Assembly: GCF_003337575.1 (NCBI RefSeq)
Contig: NZ_QPJM01000004.1
Span: forward strand, 124,001-188,000
Length of the DNA: 64,000 nucleotides
Source of the DNA: Phyllobacterium bourgognense
Lineage (GTDB): Bacteria > Pseudomonadota > Alphaproteobacteria > Rhizobiales > Rhizobiaceae
Reading direction: 5' to 3'
Part shown: piece by piece, positions 8,568 through 17,698 of the stretch
Position numbering within the stretch: the first letter of the stretch is position 1
Layout: every line of letters starts with the position of its first letter
Translations under genes and position numbers: made by a program
Notes under the pieces: model-generated
The model's input: the letters and a program-made list of their open reading frames with translations, nothing else
The model's database searches: none
What the model was told of the DNA's origin: nothing

Positions 8568-9680
8568 TCAGGCAGCCAGTGCCTTGAATTTGGCGAGAAT
8601 TGCATCGCCCATTTCGACGGTCCCGATTTTGGTCTTGCCTTCCGACATGATATCCCCCGTGCGAAGGCCATCATCGAGCACGCCGGCTACGGCCGCCTCC
8701 AACCTGTCAGCTTCGGTGATCATATTGAACGAGTATCGCAAACACATTGCGAACGACGCGATCATCGCGATCGGGTTGGCTGCACCTGTCCCGGCAATGT
8801 CCGGCGCTGAGCCGTGCACCGGCTCATAAAGCGCCTTGCGCTTGCCGGTCTTGGCGTCCGGCGCACCGAGTGATGCTGACGGCAGCATGCCGAGCGACCC
8901 CGTGAGCATTGCCGCGATGTCAGAAAGCATGTCGCCAAACAGATTATCCGTCACAATGACGTCGAACTGTTTGGGCCAGCGAACGAGCTGCATGCCGCCG
9001 GCATCGGCCAGCATATGTTCGAGTTTCACATCTGAATATTTCGCCTTGTGGGTAGCCGTAACCACTTCATTCCACAAAACGCCCGACTTCATGACGTTGC
9101 GCTTTTCCATCGACGTCACCTTGTTGCCGCGCGTGCGCGCCAGCTCAAAGGCAACGCCGGAGATGCGCTCGATCTCATAGGTGTCATAGACCTGTGTATC
9201 GATGCCGCGTTTCTGGCCGTTGCCAAGGTCGCGAATTTCCTTGGGTTCACCGAAATAGACGCCGCCGGTCAGTTCGCGGACGATCAATATGTCGAGACCT
9301 TCGACGATTTCCTTTTTCAAGGACGACGAATCGGCAAGCGCCGGATAGCAGATCGCCGGGCGCAGATTGGCAAAGAGCTCCATATCCTTCCGCAGGCGTA
9401 GAAGACCAGCCTCGGGGCGCACATCATAGGGGACGCTGTCCCATTTTGGTCCGCCAACAGCGCCAAACAGGACTGCATCGGCGGCCAGAGCTTTTGCCAT
9501 ATCGGATTCGGAGATTGCCTTGCCATGCGCATCATAAGCACAGCCGCCAACGAGCCCCTCTTCCAGCGAGAAGTCACTCTTCAATTCCGCATTCATATAG
9601 GCAACGATCTTGCGGACTTCGGCCATAGCCTCGGGGCCGATACCATCTCCCGGAAGAAGGAGAAGCTTTTTTGCTGCCAT
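8568..9680 (-). CDS. leuB: 3-isopropylmalate dehydrogenase
   Basis: A 370-residue NAD-dependent decarboxylating dehydrogenase of leucine synthesis, converting 3-isopropylmalate to the 2-keto acid precursor. Family hallmarks are the N-terminal [11 protein letters not shown], the substrate loop [13 protein letters not shown], the Tyr of YDTYEIERI, and the metal/NAD block [15 protein letters not shown] with [12 protein letters not shown]. The length is normal. leuD lies upstream on the same strand, but a terminator sits between them, so leuB probably has its own promoter in the 67-bp gap or is partly attenuated. leuC and leuA are not in this window. Confidence 0.97.
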   Translation of the reverse strand: MAAKKLLLLPGDGIGPEAMAEVRKIVAYMNAELKSDFSLEEGLVGGCAYDAHGKAISESDMAKALAADAVLFGAVGGPKWDSVPYDVRPEAGLLRLRKDMELFANLRPAICYPALADSSSLKKEIVEGLDILIVRELTGGVYFGEPKEIRDLGNGQKRGIDTQVYDTYEIERISGVAFELARTRGNKVTSMEKRNVMKSGVLWNEVVTATHKAKYSDVKLEHMLADAGGMQLVRWPKQFDVIVTDNLFGDMLSDIAAMLTGSLGMLPSASLGAPDAKTGKRKALYEPVHGSAPDIAGTGAANPIAMIASFAMCLRYSFNMITEADRLEAAVAGVLDDGLRTGDIMSEGKTKIGTVEMGDAILAKFKALAA

Positions 9681-9704
9681 TGTAGAACCTCACATAAGAC
9701 TCAG

Positions 9705-9729
9705 AAAAAAGCCCGGAAGACCGGGCTTT
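9705..9729 (-). terminator. Rho-independent terminator after leuD
   Basis: AAAGCCCGG (9708-9716) pairs with CCGGGCTTT (9721-9729) over a 4-nt loop. Read on the minus strand, the hairpin is followed by six T residues, so it ends the leuD transcript ahead of leuB. Confidence 0.85.
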
Positions 9730-9747
9730 CAGATTAGGAAACTGATT

Positions 9748-10353
9748 TCAGGCCCAAGGATGCTTTTCGGCATTGGCCGCTTCGAAATTGTCGATCTTCG
9801 TCGCCTTTTCCATCGTCAGGCCGATATCGTCGAGACCATTGAGCATGCAGTAGCGGCGAAACTCATCAAGTTCGAAAGTGATCGTGCCGCCATCCGGCCC
9901 CTTGATGGTCATTTCTTCAAGGTCGATGGAGATTGTCGCATTTGCGCCGCGCTGCGCATCATCCATCAGCTTGTCGAGATCTTCCTGGCTGACCCGGATC
10001 GGCAAAATACCGTTCTTGAAGCAATTATTGTAGAAAATATCGGCAAAACTGGTCGAAATAACACAACGGATGCCAAAATCCAAAAGAGCCCATGGCGCGT
10101 GCTCGCGGCTGGAACCACAGCCGAAATTATCGCCGGCGACAAGGATCTGCGCCTTGCGATAGGCCGGTTTGTTAAGAACGAAATCGGGGTTTTCCGAACC
10201 ATCTTCATTATAGCGCATTTCAGCAAAAAGGCCGGTACCAAGACCCGTTCGCTTGATCGTCTTCAGGTAGTCCTTCGGGATGATCATGTCGGTGTCGACG
10301 TTGATAATCGGCAGCGGAGCTGCAACGCCAGTGAGCTTGGTGAATTTGTCCAT
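9748..10353 (-). CDS. leuD: 3-isopropylmalate dehydratase small subunit
   Basis: A 201-residue small subunit of isopropylmalate isomerase. It partners with LeuC, which carries the 4Fe-4S cluster and is encoded elsewhere, to isomerise 2- to 3-isopropylmalate. The swivel-domain motif [17 protein letters not shown] is present, as is the start [15 protein letters not shown] longer reading frame extends upstream to 10587, but those residues are unlike LeuD and have no support. Start 10353 is chosen from family alignment. The gene is divergent from the CitE-like lyase gene across 155 bp. Confidence 0.95.
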   Translation of the reverse strand: MDKFTKLTGVAAPLPIINVDTDMIIPKDYLKTIKRTGLGTGLFAEMRYNEDGSENPDFVLNKPAYRKAQILVAGDNFGCGSSREHAPWALLDFGIRCVISTSFADIFYNNCFKNGILPIRVSQEDLDKLMDDAQRGANATISIDLEEMTIKGPDGGTITFELDEFRRYCMLNGLDDIGLTMEKATKIDNFEAANAEKHPWA

Positions 10354-10508
10354 GATATCTGCCTGTAGATATTGGGTATGACTTTCCGTTCGCTTTACAC
10401 CAGCTTTACCTTGAATCAAAGCTTTTCGCCTGTGGCACTTTGGGCGAAGTCCCTCAATCCCTTGTGATTGTCCTTGTCTTGACTGTCCGATCAAGGCAAA
10501 ACAAGTGA

Positions 10509-11381
10509 ATGATCCGAACTTTCCGTCCTCGCCGGTCCGCACTCTATGTTCCCGCGTCAAACAACCGGGCACTGGCCAAAGCAGCATCGCTGGATGCCGA
10601 CGTGATCATATTCGATCTGGAAGATGCCGTAGCACCGGATGTCAAGGAAGACGCACGCGAGGCGTTGCGGGAATACTTCGTCGCCCATCCCCAAAGCAAG
10701 GCCGAACGCGTTGTCCGCGTCAATGGCTTGGCGAGCGAATGGGGCGCCGAGGATTTGTTTGCTGCTCGTGCCTGCAGACCGGACGCCATACTCCTTCCCA
10801 AGGTCGAGACTCCGCAGGATATCACCGGCGTTGCCGAAATTCTCGAAGAGACCGATGCTTCCGAGGGCGTTCGTCTCTGGGCAATGATCGAAACTCCGCG
10901 CGGGATTCTCAATGCCGATGAAATCGCCGAGCTTGGATTGCGATCGACGGCACGGCTCGACTGCTTCGTCATCGGGACCAATGATATTTCAAAGGAAACC
11001 GGCACGAAAGGGCGCGGCGCTCTAATGCCATGGCTCATGCAAGTTCTGTTGTGTGCCAAAGCCGGCAAACTTGATGTCATAGACGGCGTATACAATGATT
11101 TCTCCGACCTCGACGGGTTTGCTGCCGAATGCATCGAGGCCGTTAGGATGGGTTTTGACGGAAAGTCGTTGATCCATCCATCACAGATTGAAACAGCAAA
11201 CGCCTCCTTCCTTCCCGACGCAGCTTCTGTCGCACAGGCTAGAATGATCGTTGAGGCATTCTCCAATCGGGAGAAGATTGGCAAGGGAGTGACTTCACTG
11301 AATGGCAAGATGGTCGAACGTCTGCATTTGGAAATGGCAGAAAAGCTGCTGGAAAAACTCGACATAATCGGCAAGAAATGA
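10509..11381 (+). CDS. HpcH/HpaI aldolase/citrate lyase family protein (CitE-like)
   Basis: A 290-residue TIM-barrel lyase of the CitE/malyl-CoA lyase superfamily. The family block [19 protein letters not shown] opens the protein. The metal-binding [10 protein letters not shown] and the catalytic-strand segments [11 protein letters not shown] and [11 protein letters not shown] follow. These enzymes cleave or form CoA thioesters such as malyl-, citramalyl- or methylmalyl-CoA. No citrate-lyase alpha or gamma genes are nearby, so it is a stand-alone CitE-like enzyme. The exact substrate cannot be assigned. The length is normal. A small DUF1737 gene follows 45 bp downstream on the same strand. 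Confidence 0.87.
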   Translation: MIRTFRPRRSALYVPASNNRALAKAASLDADVIIFDLEDAVAPDVKEDAREALREYFVAHPQSKAERVVRVNGLASEWGAEDLFAARACRPDAILLPKVETPQDITGVAEILEETDASEGVRLWAMIETPRGILNADEIAELGLRSTARLDCFVIGTNDISKETGTKGRGALMPWLMQVLLCAKAGKLDVIDGVYNDFSDLDGFAAECIEAVRMGFDGKSLIHPSQIETANASFLPDAASVAQARMIVEAFSNREKIGKGVTSLNGKMVERLHLEMAEKLLEKLDIIGKK

Positions 11382-11426
11382 AATCAGCATTGCCGATTTC
11401 AGCGTAGATTAGGGAAAGAACGCCAC

Positions 11427-11633
11427 ATGAAACTGTACCGGATTTTAACAGGTCCCGATGATGCAAGCTTCTGCCACAAGGTGACGGCAGCCATAAACAA
11501 AGGCTGGCACATTTATGGTTCACCTACCTATGCGTTCAATTCAGCAACAGGCGTGATGCAATGCGGTCAAGCTGTGGTCAAGGATATTGATGGCGTCGAC
11601 TATGAACCGGGCATCAAGCTGAGCGATTACTGA
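11427..11633 (+). CDS. DUF1737 domain-containing small protein
   Basis: A 68-residue protein matching the short DUF1737 family: it opens MKLYRILTGPDDASFCHKVT and continues with INKGWHIYGSPTYAFN, then a C-terminal QAVVKDIDG. The function is unknown. The hydrophilic sequence with no membrane segment implies a cytosolic location. It follows the CitE-like gene on the same strand, and the two may be co-transcribed. It converges with the zincin-like peptidase gene 14 bp further on, with no obvious terminator hairpin between them. Confidence 0.8.
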   Translation: MKLYRILTGPDDASFCHKVTAAINKGWHIYGSPTYAFNSATGVMQCGQAVVKDIDGVDYEPGIKLSDY

Positions 11634-11647
11634 AACTCGCAGCAAAC

Positions 11648-12070
11648 TTATTCAGCACTTGCTTCTATGCGCTCCATATCCTCGTCCGACAGACCGAAAT
11701 GATGGCCGATTTCGTGGATTAGAATGTGAGTGACAATGTCGCCTAGCGCTTCTTCATATTCAGCCCAGTAGTCGAGAACGGCGCGCCGGTAGATTGTGAT
11801 CCGGTTGGGCTGCTCGCCAGTTTGCAGCGAAAACCGTTCCCCGATACCGGTCCCTTCAAAAAGGCCAAGCAAATCAAAGGGCGATTCGAGTCCCATATCC
11901 TCGATAATCTGATCGTCTGGAAATTCGGATACCTGAATTGTAATGTCGCCGCATAGCGCACGGAACGTTTCAGGCAGATGAGCATAGGCCTCGATCGCCA
12001 ATGATTCGATTTCGCCCAGCGATGGTGACAGGCGGTTGGTCCAGTCAGCGGTTTGATTACTTCTGGCCAT
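11648..12070 (-). CDS. Zincin-like metallopeptidase family protein
   Basis: A 140-residue minimal zinc metallopeptidase. The motif HEIGHHFG near the C terminus gives the two His ligands and catalytic Glu, with a downstream acidic segment (LSDEDMERIEA) as candidate third ligand. It belongs to the short possible-metallopeptidase (zincin-like) family common in alphaproteobacteria; the substrate is unknown. Two adjacent ATGs lie at 12073 and 12070. AGGAG ends 2 bases before the first and 5 before the second, so the second is preferred. A longer upstream extension to 12166 lacks family similarity. Confidence 0.82.
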   Translation of the reverse strand: MARSNQTADWTNRLSPSLGEIESLAIEAYAHLPETFRALCGDITIQVSEFPDDQIIEDMGLESPFDLLGLFEGTGIGERFSLQTGEQPNRITIYRRAVLDYWAEYEEALGDIVTHILIHEIGHHFGLSDEDMERIEASAE

Positions 12071-12143
12071 CATGACTCCTAGGAGACCTTTTCTGGCTTC
12101 ATATAGGGCCTTTACCCCACAGATGCGAGTGGAGTTGTCGCGG

Positions 12144-12722
12144 TCAGGAGCGAGGCGGCCCTGCAACCAATAATCGTTCCATTCGCCGAAAACTCTCGAC
12201 CAGAACAGCCGGGTCCTTCAAACCATGGGCAAGCATGATTCCACCCTGCCATTCGGTCACCGCATTGCGCGCTATGCCCAAGGCGCTCGAAGGGCGAATA
12301 CCGGAACGGCCGAGCTCCCTTCCTATGAAACCGATGAGCAAACTGAACGTCTCGGCGGCCCGCCCCGCGGCTTCAGGCGATTCATGTCTGAAGTCCCGAA
12401 TTCCCAGAGCGATCGGACATCCATGTTCCACCCGACTTTTGAGTGAGTGAGCAAGTTTCTCGATAAGAAGCTTTAAACGTGTACGCGGATTCTGGTCGGC
12501 CTCTGTGATTTCCGCCAGCATATCTTCAGTCTCGGCAACGAAGATATCGGCAACGCCATGCGCCAGTTCGGCCTTGCTCTTGAAGTAATAGTAGATATTC
12601 CCCAGCGGTACACCAGAATCGGTTGCAATATCGGCAAGACTCGTCGTCGCATAACCCTGTCGCCAGAATAATCCGGCCGCCGTAGCAATCAGAATTTCGC
12701 GTTTGTCGTTACGCTTTGTCAT
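12144..12722 (-). CDS. TetR/AcrR-family transcriptional regulator
   Basis: A 192-residue regulator. The N-terminal helix-turn-helix (residues about 10-55) shows the standard TetR pattern: ATAAGLFWRQGYATTSLADIA, then GVPLGNIYYYFKSKAEL. The C-terminal ligand domain resembles the YcdC/LmrA type, with a VEHGCPIALGIRDFR block. No efflux or oxidoreductase gene is divergent from it, so its target is not evident. It may act on itself or at a distance. It lies between the peptidase gene and the Trm112 gene, all on the minus strand. Confidence 0.87.
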   Translation of the reverse strand: MTKRNDKREILIATAAGLFWRQGYATTSLADIATDSGVPLGNIYYYFKSKAELAHGVADIFVAETEDMLAEITEADQNPRTRLKLLIEKLAHSLKSRVEHGCPIALGIRDFRHESPEAAGRAAETFSLLIGFIGRELGRSGIRPSSALGIARNAVTEWQGGIMLAHGLKDPAVLVESFRRMERLLVAGPPRS

Positions 12723-12801
12723 GGCCCAAAGCTAGTCAGCTGTGCAACTGACTAAGACTATGCCGTAAACAATCCTGTATGGAAAGTCACTGGATGGTAG
12801 C

Positions 12802-12996
12802 TTAGTCATCGATTGGCCGTGCTTCCGATGGCAGCATGATCGGAATGCCGTCTCTCACGGGATAAGCCAGATGTGCCGATTTGGAAACCAGTTCTGACCG
12901 TTGTTGATTGTAGACGAGTGGACCTTTGGTCAAGGGGCAGACCAGCAACTCAAGCAACTTTCGATCGATCACTGTTTCGCGTTTCTCTTCAGTCAT
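12802..12996 (-). CDS. Trm112 family protein
   Basis: A 64-residue protein with the [17 protein letters not shown] motif and the C-terminal [12 protein letters not shown] signature of bacterial Trm112/YcaR proteins. Eukaryotic Trm112 is a methyltransferase activator; the bacterial role is not settled. Only one of the usual cysteines (in VCP) is retained, so a zinc knuckle is unlikely. The Lon-N gene lies 18 bp upstream on the same strand, then the YbbN-like gene, suggesting a small conserved operon. Confidence 0.88.
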   Translation of the reverse strand: MTEEKRETVIDRKLLELLVCPLTKGPLVYNQQRSELVSKSAHLAYPVRDGIPIMLPSEARPIDD

Positions 12997-13014
12997 GCCT
13001 CTTCCCTGAGTATC

Positions 13015-13677
13015 TCACTGGAGGCTTCCTTCGTAATCGTCCTGATCCTTGGCGAGCGCAATCTCGGTAATAGCGATCAGGGTTTCAGCTCGCGTCTTTA
13101 AATCCGCGGCCTCCAGGAGCGCCTGTTTTTCCGCAGCACCAAAGGGCGACATCATCGCCAGCGCGTTGACCAGCGTCTCATTGCCGGCCCGCGAGATGCC
13201 ATCCCAATCCGCTTCAAGGTTGTTTGCATCGAGATAAGCACGAAATACGCGCAGCAACGCGAGCCTGTCCACTTCCGAATCATCCGGTTCGTCGAGATCG
13301 GCACGCAGTGGCGCAATCTTGCATTGACGAAATGGAGTGCGAGTGGAGAGTTCCTTGATGACCCGAAAGCGGCATATGCCCTGAAGAGTTATCAGCAAAC
13401 GGCCATCGCCGGTTTCAGCAAAAGATGTGATCCGGCCCAAGCAACCAACTTCACACAGATCGCCACCATCCTCATCGTCCTGGTCGAAACGCGGCTGGAT
13501 CATGCCAATTATTCGCTTGCCGCTGAGCGCCGCGTCAACCATAGCCAGATAGCGAAGTTCGAAAATATTGAGTGGCAGTTGCCCGCCAGGAAGCAGCAAC
13601 GCACCCGAGAGGGGAAAGATCGGCACGCTTTCAGGGATATCATCCAGCGTCCGATAACGAACATTTCCAGCTTGCAT
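13015..13677 (-). CDS. LON peptidase substrate-binding domain-containing protein
   Basis: A 220-residue stand-alone Lon N-terminal domain protein with no AAA or protease domain. The opening region IPIFPLSGALLLPGGQLPLNIFE and the following EVGCLGRITSF / GRLLITLQGICRFRV segments are classic for the family. Its role is unproven; relatives are thought to bind unfolded protein. It is within a minus-strand cluster with the thioredoxin/TPR chaperone-like gene upstream and the Trm112 gene downstream, which supports a protein-quality theme. Confidence 0.9.
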   Translation of the reverse strand: MQAGNVRYRTLDDIPESVPIFPLSGALLLPGGQLPLNIFELRYLAMVDAALSGKRIIGMIQPRFDQDDEDGGDLCEVGCLGRITSFAETGDGRLLITLQGICRFRVIKELSTRTPFRQCKIAPLRADLDEPDDSEVDRLALLRVFRAYLDANNLEADWDGISRAGNETLVNALAMMSPFGAAEKQALLEAADLKTRAETLIAITEIALAKDQDDYEGSLQ

Positions 13678-13730
13678 TGCCTACTCCGGCCCGAAAAAAT
13701 CGGGGTCGCGGCTATTGTGCCTGATTTCCG

Positions 13731-14711
13731 TCAAGAGAACAGTAGGGAAGATAATTTACGGCGTGCAGTGACCGAGGCTTCATCCGCAGGTCCCCAAGCG
13801 TCGAAAAATTGCAACAGCTGCTTGCGGGCACCATCGTCGTTCCATGCCCGATCAGCCTTCATGATTGCGAGAAGCTGGTCTGCCGCTTCGTGGTGCTGGC
13901 CTTTGGCATTCAGAATCATCGCAAGGTCGAATCGTGCCGCATAATCCTTCGGGTTTTCCTGCAGCCGCGCCTCCAACGCCACCGGATCGCCAAGTTTTGC
14001 CACCTGCTCAGCCAATGCGATCTTGGCCTCGGCGGCACGGACACCCGCCTCGTCTTTGCTGGCCGCAGGCACTTGCTCCAAGGTGCCTTTGGCCTTGTCG
14101 AGTTCACCGAGCTCGATCAAACAATTGGCTAGGCCCGCAAGCGCCGGCACGTGGTTTGGCACCTCGCCGAGGACAGCAGAATAAATCTGGGTGGCCTGCT
14201 CGACATCGCCGGCTTCTACAGCATGAGCCGCTGCGTCGAGCGCGGACTGAATGGCTGCATCCCTGCCCCCATCGGGCGACGCAATACGATCGATGAATTC
14301 TGTCACTTTCGATTCCGGGAGGGCTCCCATGAAACCATCGAGTGGCTTGCCGTCGGCGAAGGCGATGACCGCGGGAATGGACTGGATTCCAAGCTGGCCA
14401 GCGATAGCCGGATGGTCGTCGATATTCATCTTGACGAGTTTGACCCGTCCGCCCGCTGCACGAACTGCCTTTTCAAGAATAGGCGTGAGCTGCTTGCATG
14501 GTCCGCACCACGGTGCCCAGAAATCCACAAGGACCGGCTGACTTTTCGATTCAGCAATCACATCTTTGGAGAATGCTGCCGTGGTCGTTTCCTTGATGAG
14601 GTCGCGGGCGCTGGCCGCAGCTCCGTTTGGAGACGGTGTTCCATAGGAGACGGTCTGGGCAGCCGAGGCTGCGCCATAGCCGCTGCCGAACGGGTTATCT
14701 ATTTTGCTCAT
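13731..14711 (-). CDS. Thioredoxin-TPR co-chaperone (YbbN/CnoX-like)
   Basis: A 326-residue protein with a Gly/Ser/Ala-rich N-terminal extension, a thioredoxin fold (about 40-145) and C-terminal TPR-like repeats (about 165-320). The active site WCGPC is intact (Cys69 and Cys72), unlike E. coli YbbN, which lacks it. In the family it is a holdase that hands clients to GroEL or DnaK and protects them from oxidation. The cis-proline region SIPAVIAFADG is present. It is upstream of the Lon-N gene on the same strand. Chaperone activity is inferred from architecture. Confidence 0.9.
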   Translation of the reverse strand: MSKIDNPFGSGYGAASAAQTVSYGTPSPNGAAASARDLIKETTTAAFSKDVIAESKSQPVLVDFWAPWCGPCKQLTPILEKAVRAAGGRVKLVKMNIDDHPAIAGQLGIQSIPAVIAFADGKPLDGFMGALPESKVTEFIDRIASPDGGRDAAIQSALDAAAHAVEAGDVEQATQIYSAVLGEVPNHVPALAGLANCLIELGELDKAKGTLEQVPAASKDEAGVRAAEAKIALAEQVAKLGDPVALEARLQENPKDYAARFDLAMILNAKGQHHEAADQLLAIMKADRAWNDDGARKQLLQFFDAWGPADEASVTARRKLSSLLFS

Positions 14712-14782
14712 GAAATTCTCCCGTCATCTGCCGTTCCATTCAACCACAACCTCTTGCAAAGGCCAACTCATGCAACGAGGTA

Positions 14783-15292
14783 TCAGTTTGGTGTTGCCAC
14801 GTCGATTTTCAAGATGAGAGGTTCATGTCCGGTCATCTTGAGAAACGTCAACAGGTCTTCACGCCGGATCGATGTCGTCGCCTCATTCGTCAAGGGATGG
14901 GCGTTGATAATGTCATGCTGCATGAGCTTTTCGTCCAGCACCACGCTGACCTGGTGCTGCGTGTCATTGATCAGCCCGAACACACTGACTGCTCCTGGTG
15001 TCAGACCAAGGTACTCCAGCAGTTTTTCCGATTTGCCGAACGATACACGGCTCGCAGCGCCGATCTTGCTGTGAATTGTCTTGAGATCGACCTCAGCGTC
15101 CTCGTCCACCGTCACCAGAAAGTAGTTGTCTTTCTTGTCCTTGAGAAAAAGATTCTTGGTGTGAGCGCCGGATAGCTGCCCACGCAGGTTCTGGGCCTCG
15201 GCTACCGTAAACACAGCGGCATGACGAATGGTCGATACCTCTATGCCCATGTCGCCGAGATACTGCATCAACTCATCGACTGACTTGCCCAT
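14783..15292 (-). CDS. Prolyl-tRNA synthetase-associated (YbaK/ProX) editing domain protein
   Basis: A 169-residue free-standing editing domain that hydrolyses mischarged aminoacyl-tRNA, typically Ala-tRNA(Pro). Recognisable blocks are SGAHTKNLFLKDKKDNYFLV, with the catalytic Lys of the family, then LGLTPGAVSVFGLINDT and VLDEKLMQHDIINAHPLTN. Alphaproteobacterial ProRS usually lacks the insertion editing domain, so a free ProX is expected. No signal peptide. It is on the minus strand, upstream of the YbbN-like gene across about 70 bp. Confidence 0.9.
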   Translation of the reverse strand: MGKSVDELMQYLGDMGIEVSTIRHAAVFTVAEAQNLRGQLSGAHTKNLFLKDKKDNYFLVTVDEDAEVDLKTIHSKIGAASRVSFGKSEKLLEYLGLTPGAVSVFGLINDTQHQVSVVLDEKLMQHDIINAHPLTNEATTSIRREDLLTFLKMTGHEPLILKIDVATPN

Positions 15293-15493
15293 GACCGCCT
15301 TTTCGCTAGTCTTTCTGGTAATAACCGTATGTTCTCGTAATGGTTCAGCCGCTCTTCCTCAAGCGGAAAGCCGCATCCCGCAAATGTTCATGAGCGATTT
15401 CCACCATATCTCGCAGAAGGCGAAATTTCCCTGTTGCAATTAGCCGGCGCTTAGGCCATATAGGCCCCGCTTCGCAAGACTTAACTGGCATAT

Positions 15494-15568
15494 GCGGGAG
15501 TAGCTCAGGGGTAGAGCACAACCTTGCCAAGGTTGGGGTCGAGGGTTCGAATCCCTTCTCCCGCTCCA
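15494..15568 (+). tRNA. tRNA-Gly (anticodon GCC)
   Basis: A 75-nt cloverleaf: acceptor GCGGGAG pairs with CTCCCGC, the D-arm contains TAGCTCAGGGGTAGAGCA, the anticodon stem CAACC/GGTTG encloses loop TTGCCAA with GCC at 15526-15528, and the T-arm has GGTTCGAATCC. CCA is encoded. A terminator follows 15 bases later. Confidence 0.97.
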
Positions 15569-15582
15569 GTTGTCCGAAGTTC

Positions 15583-15612
15583 AAAAGGCTCAGGTTTACC
15601 TGGGCCTTTTTG
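15583..15612 (+). terminator. Terminator after tRNA-Gly
   Basis: AAAAGGCTCAGGT (15583-15595) pairs with ACCTGGGCCTTTT (15598-15610), with one G-T wobble and a 2-nt loop, followed by T residues. Confidence 0.88.
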
Positions 15613-15690
15613 CTGTTTCGGCGTATGGCGCATGCTGCTGGCGGACCACGTCGCAATTGCAATCCTTGGTGAAATGGGTAAACCCATCCC

Positions 15691-16740
15691 ATGGCACAAA
15701 AGAAAGCGCACGAGGTTGATTCTTTCCTGAAAAGGCTGGATCGCTCCTACCCGATCGTTCTGCTTTACGGACCGGACAAGGGTCTTGTGAGTGAGCGAGC
15801 CGACCTTTTCATCAAGCTCACCGGCCTTGCGAAAGACGACGCCTTTGCGGTAATTCGACTTGATGCCGACGATATCAATGCCGAGCCAGGCAGGCTTTCT
15901 GACGAGGCAAACACGATTTCCATGTTTGGTGGCGAGCGTTTAATCTGGGTGCGCAGCGCGGCAGGCCAGAAAGGGTTGGCAGACGCCGTTGGCTTCCTTG
16001 CCAAAAACCCACCTGCCGATACATTGATCCTGATCGAGGCCGGGGACTTGAAGAAAGGTGCTGGTTTACGTGGCATCGTCGAGCAAAGTTCCAGCGCTAT
16101 GGCCCTTCCCTGCTATAGCGATGATGCACGCGGTATTGATGGCACCATTGATGATGTGCTGACGAAGAACCGGCTGCAGATCGCGCTGGATGCACGCAGT
16201 CTTCTCAAGGAGAGTCTCGGCGGTGACCGTCTCGCCACACGAGCCGAGCTCGACAAGATCTGCCTTTACGCTTACGGCAAAGAGCGCATCTCCATTGACG
16301 ATGTGCGCGAAATCATCGGCGACGTCAGCGCTGTCTCCTATGAGACAATTGTCGATGCGATGATGGTTGGCAACATCATCGATTTCACTCACGCATTTGA
16401 TCGCGTCATCGGGACCGGTTCGTCAAGTTTTCTTGTGCTCAGCGCCGCAATCCGCCAGTTTCAGTCGTTACAAACGTTACGTTACGGCATGGAGAACGAA
16501 GGAAAGAACGCGAACCTCGCCGTTACGGCTGCCAGACCCCCGATTTTCTTCGCACGGAAAAAACTGGTGGAAACTGCTCTTCGGTATTGGACGACGCAAT
16601 CATGCGCGCGTGCTATCGAGCGATTGCAACGAACGGTCCTTGAGAGCCGGCGCAACGCAGCGCTAGCCGTCCCGATCATCCGGCAATCCATGATCGCCCT
16701 CGCAGCCGAGGCAGCGCGTGGAGCGCGCAACAGCCGTTGA
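15691..16740 (+). CDS. holA: DNA polymerase III subunit delta
   Basis: A 349-residue clamp-loader subunit that opens the beta sliding clamp during replication. It begins MAQKKAHEVDSFLKRL and shows the delta-family blocks YPIVLLYGPDKGLVSERADLF and NTISMFGGERLIWVRSAAG. It has a degenerate AAA+ fold without a true P-loop, as expected for delta. In most relatives lptE and leuS lie just upstream; here the tRNA-Gly and the editing-domain gene take that place. It converges with parB only 10 bp away. Confidence 0.94.
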   Translation: MAQKKAHEVDSFLKRLDRSYPIVLLYGPDKGLVSERADLFIKLTGLAKDDAFAVIRLDADDINAEPGRLSDEANTISMFGGERLIWVRSAAGQKGLADAVGFLAKNPPADTLILIEAGDLKKGAGLRGIVEQSSSAMALPCYSDDARGIDGTIDDVLTKNRLQIALDARSLLKESLGGDRLATRAELDKICLYAYGKERISIDDVREIIGDVSAVSYETIVDAMMVGNIIDFTHAFDRVIGTGSSSFLVLSAAIRQFQSLQTLRYGMENEGKNANLAVTAARPPIFFARKKLVETALRYWTTQSCARAIERLQRTVLESRRNAALAVPIIRQSMIALAAEAARGARNSR

Positions 16741-16750
16741 AAAAATTTCG

Positions 16751-17659
16751 TCAGGCGAGACCGCCCCACTTCACACGATTTTGAAGGCGCTGGCAGATCT
16801 CATCGAGCTGCTCCAGCGTCGTATAATGGATGCGGACATCGCCACCATTGTTCACGTGATTGACCGATACGCGCATTCCCATGACATCTGAAAGCAGCTT
16901 CTCCAAGGCTTTGGTATCCGCGTCCTTGCCCTCCCCGGGCTCGGCTTTCCGCTTGACAGCTGACGGCTTGCCACCATCCTGCGCAAGCGCTTCAGCCTGG
17001 CGTACTGACAAGCCACCCTTGATGATTTTTTCGGCAAGCGCACTCGGGTCTTCGGTGGTGATGAGGGTGCGAGCATGGCCGGCCGACAACGATCCATTTG
17101 TAATCATGTCGCGCACTGAATCAGGCAGTTTGAGCAGTCGCAGCGTATTGGCAACGTGACTGCGGCTCTTGCCAATCACCTGCGCCAGATCAGCTTGGGT
17201 ATATTCGTGATCATCAATAAGCTGTTGATATCCCATGCCTTCTTCAATCGGGTTAAGGTCAGCACGCTGCACGTTCTCGATAATTGCAAGCTCGAGCGCG
17301 ACGCGATCATCAACTTCGCGGACAATGACTGGAACTGTCGCAAGGCCGGCGCGCTGAGCCGCGCGCCAGCGGCGTTCACCCGCGATCAACTCGTAGTGGC
17401 CGGGAGAATCCTTTGCCGGCCGAACGACTACAGGCTGGACAATGCCATGCTCGCGTATCGATTGCGTCAGATCTTCAAGATCGCCTTCCGTAAAAAGGCG
17501 GCGCGGATTGCGAGGATTTCGGGTTATGAATTCGATGGGAACTTGACGATCCAAAAGCGCCATGGACTGTGCACCGGCTTCATCAGGCACGCGGTCCATC
17601 TCGCCTATCAGGGCTGCCAGACCGCGGCCCAAACGTTTTTTTGACAGGTCTTCATTCAT
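16751..17659 (-). CDS. parB: Chromosome-partitioning protein ParB
   Basis: A 302-residue parS-binding CTPase clamp. It has the N-terminal KKRLGRGLAALIGE segment that contacts ParA, and the CTP-binding motif GERRWRAAQRAG. The HTH region (TQADLAQVIGKSRSHVANTLRLL, then DSVRDMITNGSLSAGHAR) recognises parS. A C-terminal dimerisation domain ends in LQNRVKWGGLA. It is the distal gene of parA-parB, 39 bp after parA. Two perfect parS sites and one single-mismatch site are 2-4 kb upstream at 19.1-21.2 kb, within the expected origin-proximal zone. Confidence 0.97.
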   Translation of the reverse strand: MNEDLSKKRLGRGLAALIGEMDRVPDEAGAQSMALLDRQVPIEFITRNPRNPRRLFTEGDLEDLTQSIREHGIVQPVVVRPAKDSPGHYELIAGERRWRAAQRAGLATVPVIVREVDDRVALELAIIENVQRADLNPIEEGMGYQQLIDDHEYTQADLAQVIGKSRSHVANTLRLLKLPDSVRDMITNGSLSAGHARTLITTEDPSALAEKIIKGGLSVRQAEALAQDGGKPSAVKRKAEPGEGKDADTKALEKLLSDVMGMRVSVNHVNNGGDVRIHYTTLEQLDEICQRLQNRVKWGGLA

Positions 17660-17698
17660 TTTAAGTGGACTCTCATAAATGTTTCGCCTTCGAATCGA

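Noticed and set aside
13324-13944. 206-aa plus-strand reading frame opposite the Lon-N and YbbN-like genes
   Set aside because: It is a shadow of two well-supported minus-strand genes with clear domains.
15345-15692. 115-aa minus-strand reading frame across the tRNA-Gly region
   Set aside because: It runs antisense through the tRNA and its terminator and shows no family-like sequence or ribosome binding site.
16853-16868. CACGTG core resembling parS inside parB
   Set aside because: Only the central TTCACGTGA is shared; both arms carry several mismatches to TGTTTCACGTGAAACA.
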